A stretch of DNA of 49,443 bases, from the IMG/VR virus record IMGVR_UViG_3300027872_000010, positions 1-49,443 of that record; one strand, 5' to 3'. Source of the stretch: a virus. Positions 10,401 to 16,594 of the stretch are shown here, piece after piece (the first letter of the stretch is position 1; each line of letters starts with the position of its first letter). Below the pieces are notes generated by a model. The model was not told the DNA's origin. It was given only the letters and a program-made list of their open reading frames with translations, and did no database searches. Made by a program: the position numbers and the translations under genes.

Positions 10401-10663
10401 TTGTCCGAACCCTGCCCCCGGGACCGGCACGAGATCAATACGTACAGCTGATTGCATCGTCTCTTGGAAGTTCTGGCCCAGCTCTCCTAGGAATTGACCC
10501 AGCATTGCTCGGGGAACCAAAGCCTGCACGGGAGGCTGCTCGGGGTAACGTATCCACACAGCGATCTGCCCCTCAGTCGTATCGGACGGGTCCGTTTGAT
10601 TCGGTTGATCCGGCTCGCGTGGGACGCCAGCACCTGCCAGACAACTCCAGCTTCGGTTTCTAG
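7433..10663 (+). CDS. Large internal virion/ejection protein (1076 aa)
   Basis: At 1076 residues this is the largest protein in the window. It starts at GTG 7433 behind a G-rich Shine-Dalgarno; ATG 7451 is an alternative. It is mostly helical, with several weakly hydrophobic segments (for example about residues 75-90 and 760-780). I see no convincing transglycosylase, peptidase or polymerase motif. Large proteins of this kind at the end of the podovirus virion operon are usually internal core proteins ejected with the DNA (compare T7 gp15/gp16), and that is the inferred role. The C-terminal 60 residues are Pro/Ser/Arg-rich and probably disordered. Its TAG shares the sequence CTAG with the stop of the convergent gene on the other strand. 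Confidence 0.55.
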   Translation: MPERRPMTGEIGLLERPGQATQNLMLGDLPAGFQAMFQPGDLLPQERDAFLKKHGLDKSVWAPVFRLMTNPLLIVSLAAGFKFPVASAKNMFKVKNAVAGMTKRFPILGRLSSMQGLYRGTKVADDYTDVVTNIHLYRTEFNEKMSGLLRTFRSQAGKTPSSQEQMMISSWLDGLHRPLRGWEGTNGVLTMGKGATRVNVPSVGTLMPDLEAHMGRPLLQLAKGTREVFDDMWTKTFGSPKNRESIRRAMGRMKGGQDELTDVWREYLQNPRKIEHYYPHRLMTTEADFLAMFKNMTSEKQAVGAAARKTVRWVGPESHTRRSALMPSLVELDDLSRLKPGVVDKAQLERLKEVAKYRIVADAGGQGKLTVRSMQKLKESSYENIVSDWRGLMSEQEAISFRGSMEAAQPKQYSLKLMDTFNSYSQSMGSTFGWTVMGGGEKLQQHVRTLKGLGASGVEGAPYAKMRAEMLENTYIPLALGRGTFKNALKSQAWEQNMYKLASWVRTPKVRGVLGEDLAKTMHGHLTNARSAFSYVNLSQKAAGYFYLSTLGLNPASALKNVLQLVLTTGPTLGYKTTAMGLSAAMKKSHKYFASRFGAQKLSHEEAIRSAYPAFGKSGAAAAPITDEVMENSLKNIAGIQSLAPGKLVSTQKKISSAMMSLFTATETTNRLATWEGALIHAKRSKMPTEMAHKFATKVVAETQFLTGPQNTPYLLAGVNPLVRQLGQFPLRFLEFATHTAWNLGSAESSLILGKNPGTFARMIAGSIIALEAGREVGVDAGDALLTGAIPSFQKSREGDPFGGFPIVPPALQLGGAVATGLATQDFSALVRATPLAVPGGIAAMRVAGIMPADVVGETVAETGVQLSRFVGRGYADYQNPSPDGRIPVYTPQRTLKGFYTRWEILAQGLGIRQGDKVREENLMRTIIKGREQIQESRKDYLDARLRNDATDARSVAERFQIQFGFPLPVTEQDIEGMQLRRRVSRLERLVRTLPPGPARDQYVQLIASSLGSSGPALLGIDPALLGEPKPAREAARGNVSTQRSAPQSYRTGPFDSVDPARVGRQHLPDNSSFGF

Positions 10664-10839
10664 TCACGATTCACTCCCCTCTCAGCTTCAATTGCCAGAC
10701 GCTCTCCTGCCTGGACCAGTTGGTGCAGACGACGAGCTATGCTGACATCATTGTCCTCGGACACTCGATGTAAGCACTCGGCTATGTCACCCAGACGATT
10801 GTGGATTGCCCACAGTACCTCGTGTAAGTGTTCATCCAT
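10660..10839 (-). CDS. Small helical protein (59 aa)
   Basis: ATG at 10839 gives 59 residues beginning MDEHLHEVLWAIHNRLGD and ending in an acidic/basic helix. The whole sequence can form one or two amphipathic helices. A GGAG ribosome site lies 8 nt upstream, and the start overlaps the end of the winged-helix gene by 8 nt. It is the last gene of the leftward operon; its TAG overlaps the stop of the convergent rightward gene. Function unknown; a dimeric helical regulator or partner of the upstream DNA-binding protein is possible. Confidence 0.7.
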   Translation of the reverse strand: MDEHLHEVLWAIHNRLGDIAECLHRVSEDNDVSIARRLHQLVQAGERLAIEAERGVNRD

Positions 10840-11401
10840 GGGTTTTCTCCGTTTCCTTTCGGATGTTGGGTCGTTTGACGTTAGTGTCCAAGGAGTACCT
10901 TGGGGAGTTGGTCATAACTTGTCGCCCACGGGGCGTAAGGTCGTACAGACGACATGTCTGATTGATTTCATTTCTCCTGGTCTGTCGTGTCTTGTGCAGC
11001 CACTGCTGTCGGACCAAGTGAGATACGAGGGATGATGTGCTCATGGGCTTGAGTTCCTTGGCAACTGTCATCATCTCCGACACGCTGAGGGCCCCATGGC
11101 GAGCCAGGAGATCCATGATGATCTTCGCCCGGTTCTTGTACGCATAGCTGGGGTGCCCACTCCCCCACACCGGCACCACCCCACCGTACTGGGCGTCCAC
11201 CCAGACGATCGAACGTCGGTTGTTCTTTGATTTGCGACGTTGCTTGCTGTCCAAGATCTTTTTAGCCTTACACAGCTGGGTGAAGCAGGGGTACACCGTC
11301 TGCGGCAGGAGATCCGGGTACCGCTCTAGGAAGTCTGGTACGGTACGTCCTCGCTCCTTGGCCCACCCCACATACTGGTAGACCCTCTCCTTAATTGTCA
11401 T
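10832..11401 (-). CDS. Winged-helix DNA-binding protein
   Basis: 189 residues from ATG 11401, overlapping the GroES gene by 11 nt; the longer upstream open frame is not needed. Two helix-turn-helix-like regions are visible: residues about 4-60 (followed by a Lys/Arg-rich stretch), and a clearer winged helix at about 90-160 with the pattern of a MarR-like fold (a helix pair, then HLVRQQWLHK as the recognition-helix/wing junction, then YDLTPRGR). The role is probably transcriptional control within the phage. It is the best visible candidate to bind the dispersed 13-bp motif, but nothing in the sequence links the two directly. Confidence 0.65.
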   Translation of the reverse strand: MTIKERVYQYVGWAKERGRTVPDFLERYPDLLPQTVYPCFTQLCKAKKILDSKQRRKSKNNRRSIVWVDAQYGGVVPVWGSGHPSYAYKNRAKIIMDLLARHGALSVSEMMTVAKELKPMSTSSLVSHLVRQQWLHKTRQTRRNEINQTCRLYDLTPRGRQVMTNSPRYSLDTNVKRPNIRKETEKTHG

Positions 11402-11783
11402 TGGGCACCTCATCCCCAGAAGCTTCGACGGCCTGAACCTCGTCGTCATCGGGGGCGATCCTGAGCACGGGCACATCGTCGAGCGGGGGCACGACCTCAC
11501 GCAGGACGATCATAATGTCGTCCGCATCCACCACTATCACCTCCACGCCCTCAATGAGGAACTCCGTCCCGGCGAAGGAGGCGTAGACCACGTCGTCTCC
11601 TACGCAGATTGGCCCGCACGCCTCCACGCTGGCACTGAGGGCCACAACGTGGGCGAGCAAGGGCTTCTCACGGGAATCCTGTGGGAGGTGGATGCCGCCT
11701 GCCGTCTCGGTCGGGGCCTCATCCTTTACCAGGATCACTCGGTTGCCCAGGGGGATAGGTACTATTCGAGTTGTGTCGGTCAT
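11391..11783 (-). CDS. groES: GroES-like co-chaperonin
   Basis: 130 residues. Residues about 8-95 follow the Cpn10 family: PLGNRVILVKDEAPTETAGG (start strand and mobile loop), IHLPQDS, a dome-like turn, then VGDDVVY and a final strand VDADDIMIVL. The family caps GroEL and promotes folding; phage versions (T4 gp31 type) adapt host GroEL to capsid protein. No GroEL gene is in the window, so it would work with host GroEL. The C-terminal ~35 residues are an acidic extension not typical of GroES. The start overlaps the upstream stop (TAATG), so translation is probably coupled. Confidence 0.85.
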   Translation of the reverse strand: MTDTTRIVPIPLGNRVILVKDEAPTETAGGIHLPQDSREKPLLAHVVALSASVEACGPICVGDDVVYASFAGTEFLIEGVEVIVVDADDIMIVLREVVPPLDDVPVLRIAPDDDEVQAVEASGDEVPNDN

Positions 11784-11977
11784 TACTTGTCTCCTCGGTC
11801 AGCTAGGTAGTCTTCATACTCCTGAATGTGGCCCCACTGGTCGTCCCACTCGTCCTCGTCGAGAGGATCGAAGTCGTCGGGGAGGGTGTTACCACATGCA
11901 CACTCATCATTGTCCCGCCCGCACTCCAGGCACAGGTCATCTTGGTCCTCCTCTTTTATGTTAGGTACGATACTCAT
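11783..11977 (-). CDS. Small acidic zinc-ribbon-like protein (64 aa)
   Basis: 64 residues, very acidic (Asp/Glu-rich) with a CLECGRDNDECAC cluster that could bind one zinc ion. AGGAG lies 7 nt before ATG 11977. It is the first gene downstream of the structured leader at 11989-12045 and is coupled to groES (TAATG). Function unknown; acidic DNA mimicry is possible but speculative. Confidence 0.75.
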   Translation of the reverse strand: MSIVPNIKEEDQDDLCLECGRDNDECACGNTLPDDFDPLDEDEWDDQWGHIQEYEDYLADRGDK

Positions 11978-11988
11978 AACTGTCTCCT

Positions 11989-12045
11989 AAAATGAGAGGG
12001 GGACACGAGGACCAGCCTCGGCGGTCCCCCCACTCTCTCCCGATA
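11989..12045 (-). ncRNA. Structured 5' leader element A (motif plus two-part hairpin)
   Basis: Read on the - strand: the 13-bp motif, then outer stem GGGGGAC/GTCCCCC (12030-12024 with 12004-11998), inner stem CGAGG/CCTCG (12020-12016 with 12010-12006), pentaloop CTGGT, then CTCATTTT. The GAG of the motif can pair with the CTC after the stem, leaving a bulged U. Leader B at 21975-22031 shows the same order with different paired bases. It lies 11 nt upstream of ATG 11977, so it could act on translation or transcript stability of that gene and groES. Confidence 0.6.
12032..12045 (-). repeat. Dispersed motif, exact copy (intergenic)
   Basis: TATCGGGAGAGAGT on the - strand, sense to the operon and forming the 5' side of leader A. 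Confidence 0.85.
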
Positions 12046-12046
12046 A

Positions 12047-12095
12047 AGGACTGTGTCGGAGTCGAACCGACATCTGAACCCCATGTCAGCAGTCC
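12047..12095 (-). ncRNA. tRNA-like structure lacking one arm
   Basis: On the - strand a 49-nt sequence folds as: acceptor-like stem GGACTG/CAGTCC (12095-12090 with 12053-12048), a 4-bp arm CTGA/TCAG with 8-nt loop CATGGGGT, and a textbook T-arm GTCGG-TTCGACT-CCGAC (12071-12055), then unpaired T. There is room for only one arm between acceptor and T-arm, so it is not a standard tRNA, and CCA is not encoded. It could be a tRNA remnant, a tRNA-mimic regulatory RNA, or an attachment-site-like tRNA fragment. It sits in the largest internal gap of the replication operon. Confidence 0.4.
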
Positions 12096-12112
12096 TCAGG
12101 CCTTCCTAGGAC
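12092..12112 (-). terminator. Hairpin just after a stop codon
   Basis: GTCCTAGG-AAGG-CCTGAGGAC forms a stem with one bulged G, starting right after the stop of the 12114-12608 gene. No T-run follows, so it is a weak terminator or a processing/stability hairpin. It competes with the acceptor stem of the tRNA-like structure for bases 12092-12095. Confidence 0.35.
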
Positions 12113-12113
12113 C

Positions 12114-12608
12114 TTAGACCGGCACCTCAACCGGTCCGCTCTCCTCGGTCACCAGCTCAAGGAACCGAGTGTTCGTGTAGACCTTCTGGGACTCGGGGTT
12201 CGTCTTTGTGAACACCCGGACGTTGAGGACTGCCCCGATCTGCTCGGAGATTTCGAGGCTCGCCTCTCCCACCTCCGCCAACTTGAACTCTCGGTCACTG
12301 AGACACTTGGCCAGGCGGAGGAAGTTACTCATGCCCGGGGAGAGCTTCGATGCGTTACCGGGCATCCAGAAGAACTCTCCGAACGCTCGACCCTCGTACT
12401 CCCCGGCCACGATCCTGAGGATGGCGTTGCCTCGGGCATTTTCCAGGCCATCCTTGACGGAGACATTCTTCGTGAACTTCTCCAGGACCACGGTGTAGTT
12501 CCCGTCTTTGGGCTTCCACCCATCGTCCGAGTAATCCACCTCACCCTCGCCACCGGCACAACTCTCGACTACCTGCTGAAAGGCATCATCATTCGCACTC
12601 ATGCTCAT
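12114..12608 (-). CDS. ssDNA-binding-like protein (DUF669-like)
   Basis: 164 residues. After an acidic N-terminus the sequence runs through a beta-rich core (WKPKDGNYTVVLEKF, then RGNAILRIVAGEYEGRAF) and ends in an acidic tail (residues about 150-160). This pattern resembles phage DUF669-type proteins, which often sit beside a Sak4-like ATPase and are thought to act as single-strand DNA-binding or recombination-accessory proteins. The gene lies two genes downstream of such an ATPase here. The acidic C-terminus is also typical of SSBs that recruit partners. The family call is from pattern only. Start overlap ATGA with the upstream stop is not seen on its 3' side, where a 137-nt gap follows. 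Confidence 0.55.
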   Translation of the reverse strand: MSMSANDDAFQQVVESCAGGEGEVDYSDDGWKPKDGNYTVVLEKFTKNVSVKDGLENARGNAILRIVAGEYEGRAFGEFFWMPGNASKLSPGMSNFLRLAKCLSDREFKLAEVGEASLEISEQIGAVLNVRVFTKTNPESQKVYTNTRFLELVTEESGPVEVPV

Positions 12609-12820
12609 ACTCCCGTTGGAAAGTCCTCGTTCAACTGGTCAACCAGTTCGCTGATTGCCTTCTTGATCCTCACCGCGATCTTGGCTGAGTCGCACTGGAA
12701 CGGAACGTAGATGCTGATTGGACACTCGATCATGTCCAGATCAAACCTCGTTATCCGCTTCATGTCACGGCGGAAGATTCGGTGTTCCCCCATCACCGTG
12801 GTGAACTCATGGGTAATCAT
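12605..12820 (-). CDS. Hypothetical protein (71 aa)
   Basis: 71 residues, with an N-terminal basic half, a strand-like centre (PISIYVPF) and a helical C-terminus (KIAVRIKKAISELVDQL). No family recognised. It overlaps both neighbours by ATGA (start with the ATPase stop, stop with the next start), so it is co-translated with the recombination genes. Confidence 0.7.
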   Translation of the reverse strand: MITHEFTTVMGEHRIFRRDMKRITRFDLDMIECPISIYVPFQCDSAKIAVRIKKAISELVDQLNEDFPTGV

Positions 12821-13722
12821 ACCTCAGCTCCTCCATTGGTTAGTGTCTTGACTGCCCCGTCATACACATTGGACACGGTACTCCAGCCCGCGAGGCGTGG
12901 GACTTCGGTAGCGTCGGGGAACGGTACCCGAACCTTCACTTCATTGGTAGTCTCTCCCTTCCAAAGCCCTCCGGCCTTAGTCTTGAGGATGCGGCACTCA
13001 ACCTGGGACTGCACACCTGGGATGGAAATCGTCTTGCCAGCGACCTTACGAGTGGTCGAGGGAGCAGTCAGGGTCTTGGTGTGGAACTCCAGGAACATCA
13101 TGTGTTCACACTTGCGGTACAGAGCGTTGCGGAACGAGTCGGACACCGACAGGGACATTACAACGGTCTCCTGTCCGCCATGTCGGATGGTCTTGGGTGT
13201 GACATGGGCCAGCACGGTCCATCCGAAGCCGGCCTTGTACGCCCTGTCGAGGATGCCGAACACGTCCCGGCGGACGATGCTGTAGGCGTTGCCCTCTCCG
13301 CTGCGGTAATCGAGGGGGTCCTCCAGCTTGTGTTCCAGGCAGAAGTCCCGGAGGAAGATGTCGATCAGCTCGTCGATGGTGTCGATCACAATCATCTCGA
13401 TGTCCTTGGATCCCCTCTTACGTCTGGCAATCAGGGTGTCCACCATCGCCATGTAGGCCTTGGCGGTCTGGCCCTCGGGGGTGTCATCCGGACACGGGGC
13501 GAAGCAGAGGGCCTTGGGATCGTCCACTGTATTGCCACCGCCCTCAGGATCCAGGATGAACGCCTTCGGGTTGCTGTGTATCAGAGTGCTCTTGCCGCAC
13601 CCCGGTCGCCCGGTGAACACGAAGCGTCCTCTATTTACCGGGGGAGGCCGAAAGCCGGTGCTGATACCAGGGAGTGCCTGTAGGTCCTGCGGTATAGGAC
13701 TCGAAATTATCTGTGAAGTCAT
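12817..13722 (-). CDS. Sak4-like RecA-fold ATPase
   Basis: 301 residues. Walker A GRPGCGKST at residues 38-46, Walker B-like MIVIDTIDEL at about 110-119, and a following nucleotide-sensor region match the phage AAA_24/Sak4 group. These are compact RecA-like ATPases that promote single-strand annealing or recombination with a phage SSB. Flanking genes for a RecB/Cas4-like nuclease and an SSB-like protein make a complete recombination set. ATG 13722 has a GGAGG site 6 nt upstream, yet lies 92 nt inside the preceding zinc-finger gene. It would act in the cytoplasm on replicating phage DNA. Confidence 0.8.
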   Translation of the reverse strand: MTSQIISSPIPQDLQALPGISTGFRPPPVNRGRFVFTGRPGCGKSTLIHSNPKAFILDPEGGGNTVDDPKALCFAPCPDDTPEGQTAKAYMAMVDTLIARRKRGSKDIEMIVIDTIDELIDIFLRDFCLEHKLEDPLDYRSGEGNAYSIVRRDVFGILDRAYKAGFGWTVLAHVTPKTIRHGGQETVVMSLSVSDSFRNALYRKCEHMMFLEFHTKTLTAPSTTRKVAGKTISIPGVQSQVECRILKTKAGGLWKGETTNEVKVRVPFPDATEVPRLAGWSTVSNVYDGAVKTLTNGGAEV

Positions 13723-13948
13723 TCAGTTCCTCCAGTAGTTGGGTGTCACAACTAGGACACAGAAACGATTGGTCGTCCAGTGGTTCTGGCAAGGGAGTGA
13801 GTTCACAAAGTCCGGTATCACAGTATGAACATCGAATCTTGGAGTCCTCAAGACAGTCTCGACATGTCCACTCCACCTTGGAGAAGAAACTAGGGCTCGG
13901 AACACATTCCTTGGCGGGGACTCCACAGGTGTCACACTTAATCAGCAT
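13631..13948 (-). CDS. Zinc-ribbon protein overlapping the ATPase gene
   Basis: 105 residues from ATG 13948 (GGAGG 7 nt upstream). There are eight Cys in CxxC pairs: CDTC near the start, then CRDC, CSYC and CPSC, enough for two zinc sites. The last ~30 residues are read out of frame through the first 92 nt of the ATPase gene. The start lies within the end of the nuclease gene. The role is unknown; zinc ribbons of this type bind nucleic acid or protein partners. The zinc-binding part lies almost wholly upstream of the overlap, so the tail may be of little importance. Confidence 0.65.
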   Translation of the reverse strand: MLIKCDTCGVPAKECVPSPSFFSKVEWTCRDCLEDSKIRCSYCDTGLCELTPLPEPLDDQSFLCPSCDTQLLEELNDFTDNFESYTAGPTGTPWYQHRLSASPGK

Positions 13949-15158
13949 GGCGTTCCTCCTCTTCATCTTCTCGAAACTGAATGTTGAAACGGGTCTTGAC
14001 GATGTCAGGCCACATGATGGGTGAACTATCACACAGGTCAAGGAACGGGCACACCGAGTTGAACTGGTGACAGGCGTAGTCCCCAGCCCGATAGAATCTA
14101 TCCAGGTCGGGGGCTGCTCGACTCGCTCGGGACATCTGTCGCAGTCGGAGGTACAGCTCCCGGGTCAGGGTGGCCTCGGAGAAGTACGTCTGCGGCTGCA
14201 ACATCGGAGAGTGCTCCGGGTCCTCCTTGTGCTTGTCATTGTACCACGCGAGCACCCGGTCCAGGTAGGCGGGGAAGTCTTTGTCCTTCTTGCAGTATTT
14301 GATCGTGGGCTTTTTCACTATGTTGTGGATGGAACCCCGCACCTTCAGACCTTTGTGCTTCTCGCTCGTCTCCCCCCAGGAGTCCAGGTGGCACTGGAGG
14401 ACGAGTCGGTACAGAGCAATCTGGGGACTGATCTTGACGGACCGGGACCGAGCCAGCGTGTCGGCACTGGTCGTCTTGTGGTCCACAATCCAGACCTCGT
14501 TTGTCCCCTTCTTCACCAAGGCCAGGTCGCAGGGGGCCACGATGGGCGTGGGAATCCCCTGGACCTTGCTCTCCAGCAGCAGCTCCACACAGGGCTCGTC
14601 GTCGGGCGTATGAAGGATCTCCCACTTGTCCCAGTCAAAGGGGTTGTAGGCCATAAAAGCAAACGCCATGGCTCGACCCTTATGATAGTCATCCTCAGCA
14701 GCCTTGACCATCCCCTCCACCGACTTACCGTTCGGTGCGTACCCAGCCTCGTCAGCTGTGGCGAGGAGTGTATTGCAGAACCGGTGGAAGTATTGCTTGG
14801 CGGCATCAAGCGAGTCCTCCCTGGACTTGCCCATGAACATGGCCTGGAGTACGAGGTGAAACACCTGACCGAGGTGGAGGGCCGGCTGGTAGGTCTTAGG
14901 GCTGATCCCCAGCTTGTACCGGTACAGGAACTTGCGGGGACAGTGCTCGAAGTCATGGATCCCCGACGACCTGATAGGACTGACCCTGATGTCCGTGAAG
15001 AAATCGTCCAGGGCCTTGGGTCTCTTGGCCCCGAACTTGCTGTCCTTGTTGGCGTACTGGTCCACGCACTCCTTCACCCCATGACGGAGCGACGAGTCGT
15101 GCTTCGGCGGTTCGTAGTCAGGCTCGGTCTTGTCTTTATCTAACATCTCTGTCCCCAT
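13938..15158 (-). CDS. PD-(D/E)XK nuclease, RecB/Cas4-like with Fe-S cysteines
   Basis: 406 residues from ATG 15158; ATG 15146 is an alternative. Features in order: CPRKFLYRYKLG (first Cys, residues about 73-84), motif II as APCDLALVKKG, motif III as VDHKT, motif IV QIALY, then three Cys near the C-terminus (CHQFNSVCPFLDLC). One Cys before and three after the nuclease core is the layout of Cas4/AddB-type 4Fe-4S nucleases, so a 5'-3' exonuclease that resects DNA ends for the neighbouring Sak4-like ATPase is the likely role. A minus-strand promoter at 15311-15339 may drive it separately from the upstream genes. Confidence 0.8.
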   Translation of the reverse strand: MGTEMLDKDKTEPDYEPPKHDSSLRHGVKECVDQYANKDSKFGAKRPKALDDFFTDIRVSPIRSSGIHDFEHCPRKFLYRYKLGISPKTYQPALHLGQVFHLVLQAMFMGKSREDSLDAAKQYFHRFCNTLLATADEAGYAPNGKSVEGMVKAAEDDYHKGRAMAFAFMAYNPFDWDKWEILHTPDDEPCVELLLESKVQGIPTPIVAPCDLALVKKGTNEVWIVDHKTTSADTLARSRSVKISPQIALYRLVLQCHLDSWGETSEKHKGLKVRGSIHNIVKKPTIKYCKKDKDFPAYLDRVLAWYNDKHKEDPEHSPMLQPQTYFSEATLTRELYLRLRQMSRASRAAPDLDRFYRAGDYACHQFNSVCPFLDLCDSSPIMWPDIVKTRFNIQFREDEEEERHAD

Positions 15159-15726
15159 ACATCTCGTTCCACTCCTTTAGGGCCTCGTCTGTCCACGGCA
15201 TCTCGGGCGGGTCGGAACGTCCTTCTCCACACTTACACTGGAACGTAATCATCGGCTCGTCCAGTTGGATCTGCGGGATCGGTCGGTAGCATTTGTGGCA
15301 GCACGGAACGATACTACCCGGTTTTTTGTCGGAAGTCAAGGTGGCTTCCAGATTTTTTTTGACTAGGTTCTGCTCCCGACACACGTCATCCAGTTTTATC
15401 GGGAGAGAGCCGGTCCGGATCCGGTGAAGAGTGTGCACGTACATCATCAGGTTGAAGGCACACTGGATGGCGTGGTCCTCGTCCTCCTGCCCGTCCAAGG
15501 TCTGGACCAGGTGCCGGAAGGCCGACGCCAGGATGCGGGACAGGGGCATCCCCTTCTCCCAGTTCCGATCCCCGTAGTGCTTGCCCCCCTCGCGTGCCAG
15601 ATCCCCCATGCGGTACAGGAAGACCGGACTGAGGAGGTCGAGTCGGGGCTTGTCATCGGCGGCATCTCTCACAGCCCCCGACGTAAACGCCTCCTTCATG
15701 CTCCCTTGCTTCAGTTCGTAGGACAT
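15136..15726 (-). CDS. dATP/dGTP diphosphohydrolase-like (MazZ family)
   Basis: 196 residues. The N-terminal ~115 residues match the dATP/dGTP diphosphohydrolase domain found in phages: SGAVRDAADDKPRLDLLSP, then HYGDRNWEKGMPLSR, then a helix with HLVQTLDGQEDEDHA and a paired helix. The acidic/His residues of these helices bind metal and nucleotide in the MazG-like fold. A zinc-ribbon-like segment (CCHKC and CKC) forms the C-terminus. The enzyme would cut dNTP to dNMP and shape the nucleotide pool. In Z-genome phages this family accompanies PurZ, but no PurZ is visible here. It overlaps the nuclease gene downstream and ERCC4-like gene upstream. Confidence 0.75.
   Translation of the reverse strand: MSYELKQGSMKEAFTSGAVRDAADDKPRLDLLSPVFLYRMGDLAREGGKHYGDRNWEKGMPLSRILASAFRHLVQTLDGQEDEDHAIQCAFNLMMYVHTLHRIRTGSLPIKLDDVCREQNLVKKNLEATLTSDKKPGSIVPCCHKCYRPIPQIQLDEPMITFQCKCGEGRSDPPEMPWTDEALKEWNEMYGDRDVR
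15311..15339 (-). promoter_or_regulatory. Internal sigma70-type promoter (- strand)
   Basis: On the - strand TTGACT (15339-15334), 17-bp spacer, TAGTAT (15316-15311), inside the MazZ-like gene. It would add transcription of the RecB/Cas4-like nuclease, Sak4-like ATPase and SSB-like genes. A near copy of the 13-bp motif is 58 bp further downstream on the + strand sense (15397-15410). Confidence 0.5.
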
Positions 15727-16310
15727 GATTCATCTCCTTCCGTTATCCAGGTTGGTGCCCACTCCCACATCTTCTCTCGAAACTCGTCCGACCAGAGCCT
15801 GGCATCATAAGGTTTGTTTTGCTCATAGGCCAGGGAGAGACGGATGAGTTGTTCACCCAGTGTACGACGCTGTCTGGGTTGACGTGCCCCCCCTACAATC
15901 ATTAGTCTGAGGTTGAACCGGGCGACCACCTGCATCCAGCGGTCGAACACCAACTCCGGGTCCGGAACGTGGATGCTCTTTTGAAATAGCTCCGAGGGGG
16001 ACAGCTCGAAGACCAGGTGTGGGTAGGCACACGACTCGGACAGACGCTTAAGGGCACGAGCCTCTCGGGTCCAGTCCTTCGTGCATGTGTTGTTGTACAG
16101 CTCCCGGAGGCTACGCTTCGTTTCAAAGACACAGAGGTGGTCGTACTCTTCCAAGCAGTAGTCGCCCGCTGGCATGACCTCCACCTTCTGTTTGATGGCA
16201 ACCTGTTGAGTCCTACCGGTACGGTCGAGCTGGACCTCAATGTACTCAGGGAACAGGAGAGGCGTCTTCTCTCTCTTGTCTACGATTACGGTTACTTCGC
16301 TTGGTATCAT
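15711..16310 (-). CDS. ERCC4-like nuclease
   Basis: 199 residues. VIVDKREKTP at residues 8-17, then PAGDYCLEEYDH and VFETKRSLREL give the D-RE / GD / ExK spacing of the ERCC4 (XPF/Mus81-type) nuclease core, where the Asp and Glu bind metal. The remainder is helical. Phage members are thought to cut branched DNA or to assist recombination; here it sits among recombination and repair genes. The start overlaps the stop of a short upstream gene (TAATG) and another short gene overlaps its first 65 nt out of frame. Confidence 0.8.
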   Translation of the reverse strand: MIPSEVTVIVDKREKTPLLFPEYIEVQLDRTGRTQQVAIKQKVEVMPAGDYCLEEYDHLCVFETKRSLRELYNNTCTKDWTREARALKRLSESCAYPHLVFELSPSELFQKSIHVPDPELVFDRWMQVVARFNLRLMIVGGARQPRQRRTLGEQLIRLSLAYEQNKPYDARLWSDEFREKMWEWAPTWITEGDESCPTN

Positions 16311-16437
16311 TAACCTTTCCCCTCAGAGCCAACACCTTCAACATGAACACCTCTGCTGTCATGTCTGTCATCAGGTACCGCTCCACAAGGGCTTCGATCT
16401 GTTGCTCTAATGGGGTAGCCTCGTCGGTCGAGTTCAC
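16246..16437 (-). CDS. Small helical protein, GTG start (63 aa)
   Basis: 63 residues from GTG 16437, with a strong AGGAGG site 6 nt upstream. Residues about 8-38 form an amphipathic helix (EQQIEALVERYL onwards); the Arg/Asn-rich tail is read out of frame through the ERCC4 gene start. TAGTG couples it to the upstream gene. Part of a four-gene overlap ladder. Function unknown. Confidence 0.55.
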   Translation of the reverse strand: MNSTDEATPLEQQIEALVERYLMTDMTAEVFMLKVLALRGKVNDTKRSNRNRRQEREDASPVP

Positions 16438-16594
16438 TACACACCTCCTGTTTCACATGAGCCCGGAGACTCAGTGCTACCAGCTCGGCCATCTTCGCCG
16501 TCCGGGTCTGAAGGATGTGGGAGTCGATCTTCCTGCGGCCCAGGATCCCCTCCTTGGCTCTCTGTCTCGTCTTGAACGCACTGCGTCTGCTCAT
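16310..16594 (-). CDS. Small basic helical protein (94 aa)
   Basis: 94 residues from ATG 16594 with GGAGG 6 nt upstream. The first ~50 residues are basic and helical; the rest is Arg/Asp/Gly-rich and lies over the 16246-16437 gene in another frame. Its TAA overlaps the ATG of the ERCC4-like gene (TAATG), the arrangement used throughout this operon, which supports real translation. Function unknown. Confidence 0.5.
   Translation of the reverse strand: MSRRSAFKTRQRAKEGILGRRKIDSHILQTRTAKMAELVALSLRAHVKQEVCSELDRRGYPIRATDRSPCGAVPDDRHDSRGVHVEGVGSEGKG

Noticed and set aside
6143-10663. CRISPR array or insertion sequence in the virion region
   Set aside because: No direct repeats with spacers, no terminal inverted repeats and no transposase motif seen anywhere in the window.
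14067-15143. 358-residue + strand frame across the nuclease gene
   Set aside because: Val/Gly/Leu-rich shadow of the - strand PD-(D/E)XK gene, which has the motifs.
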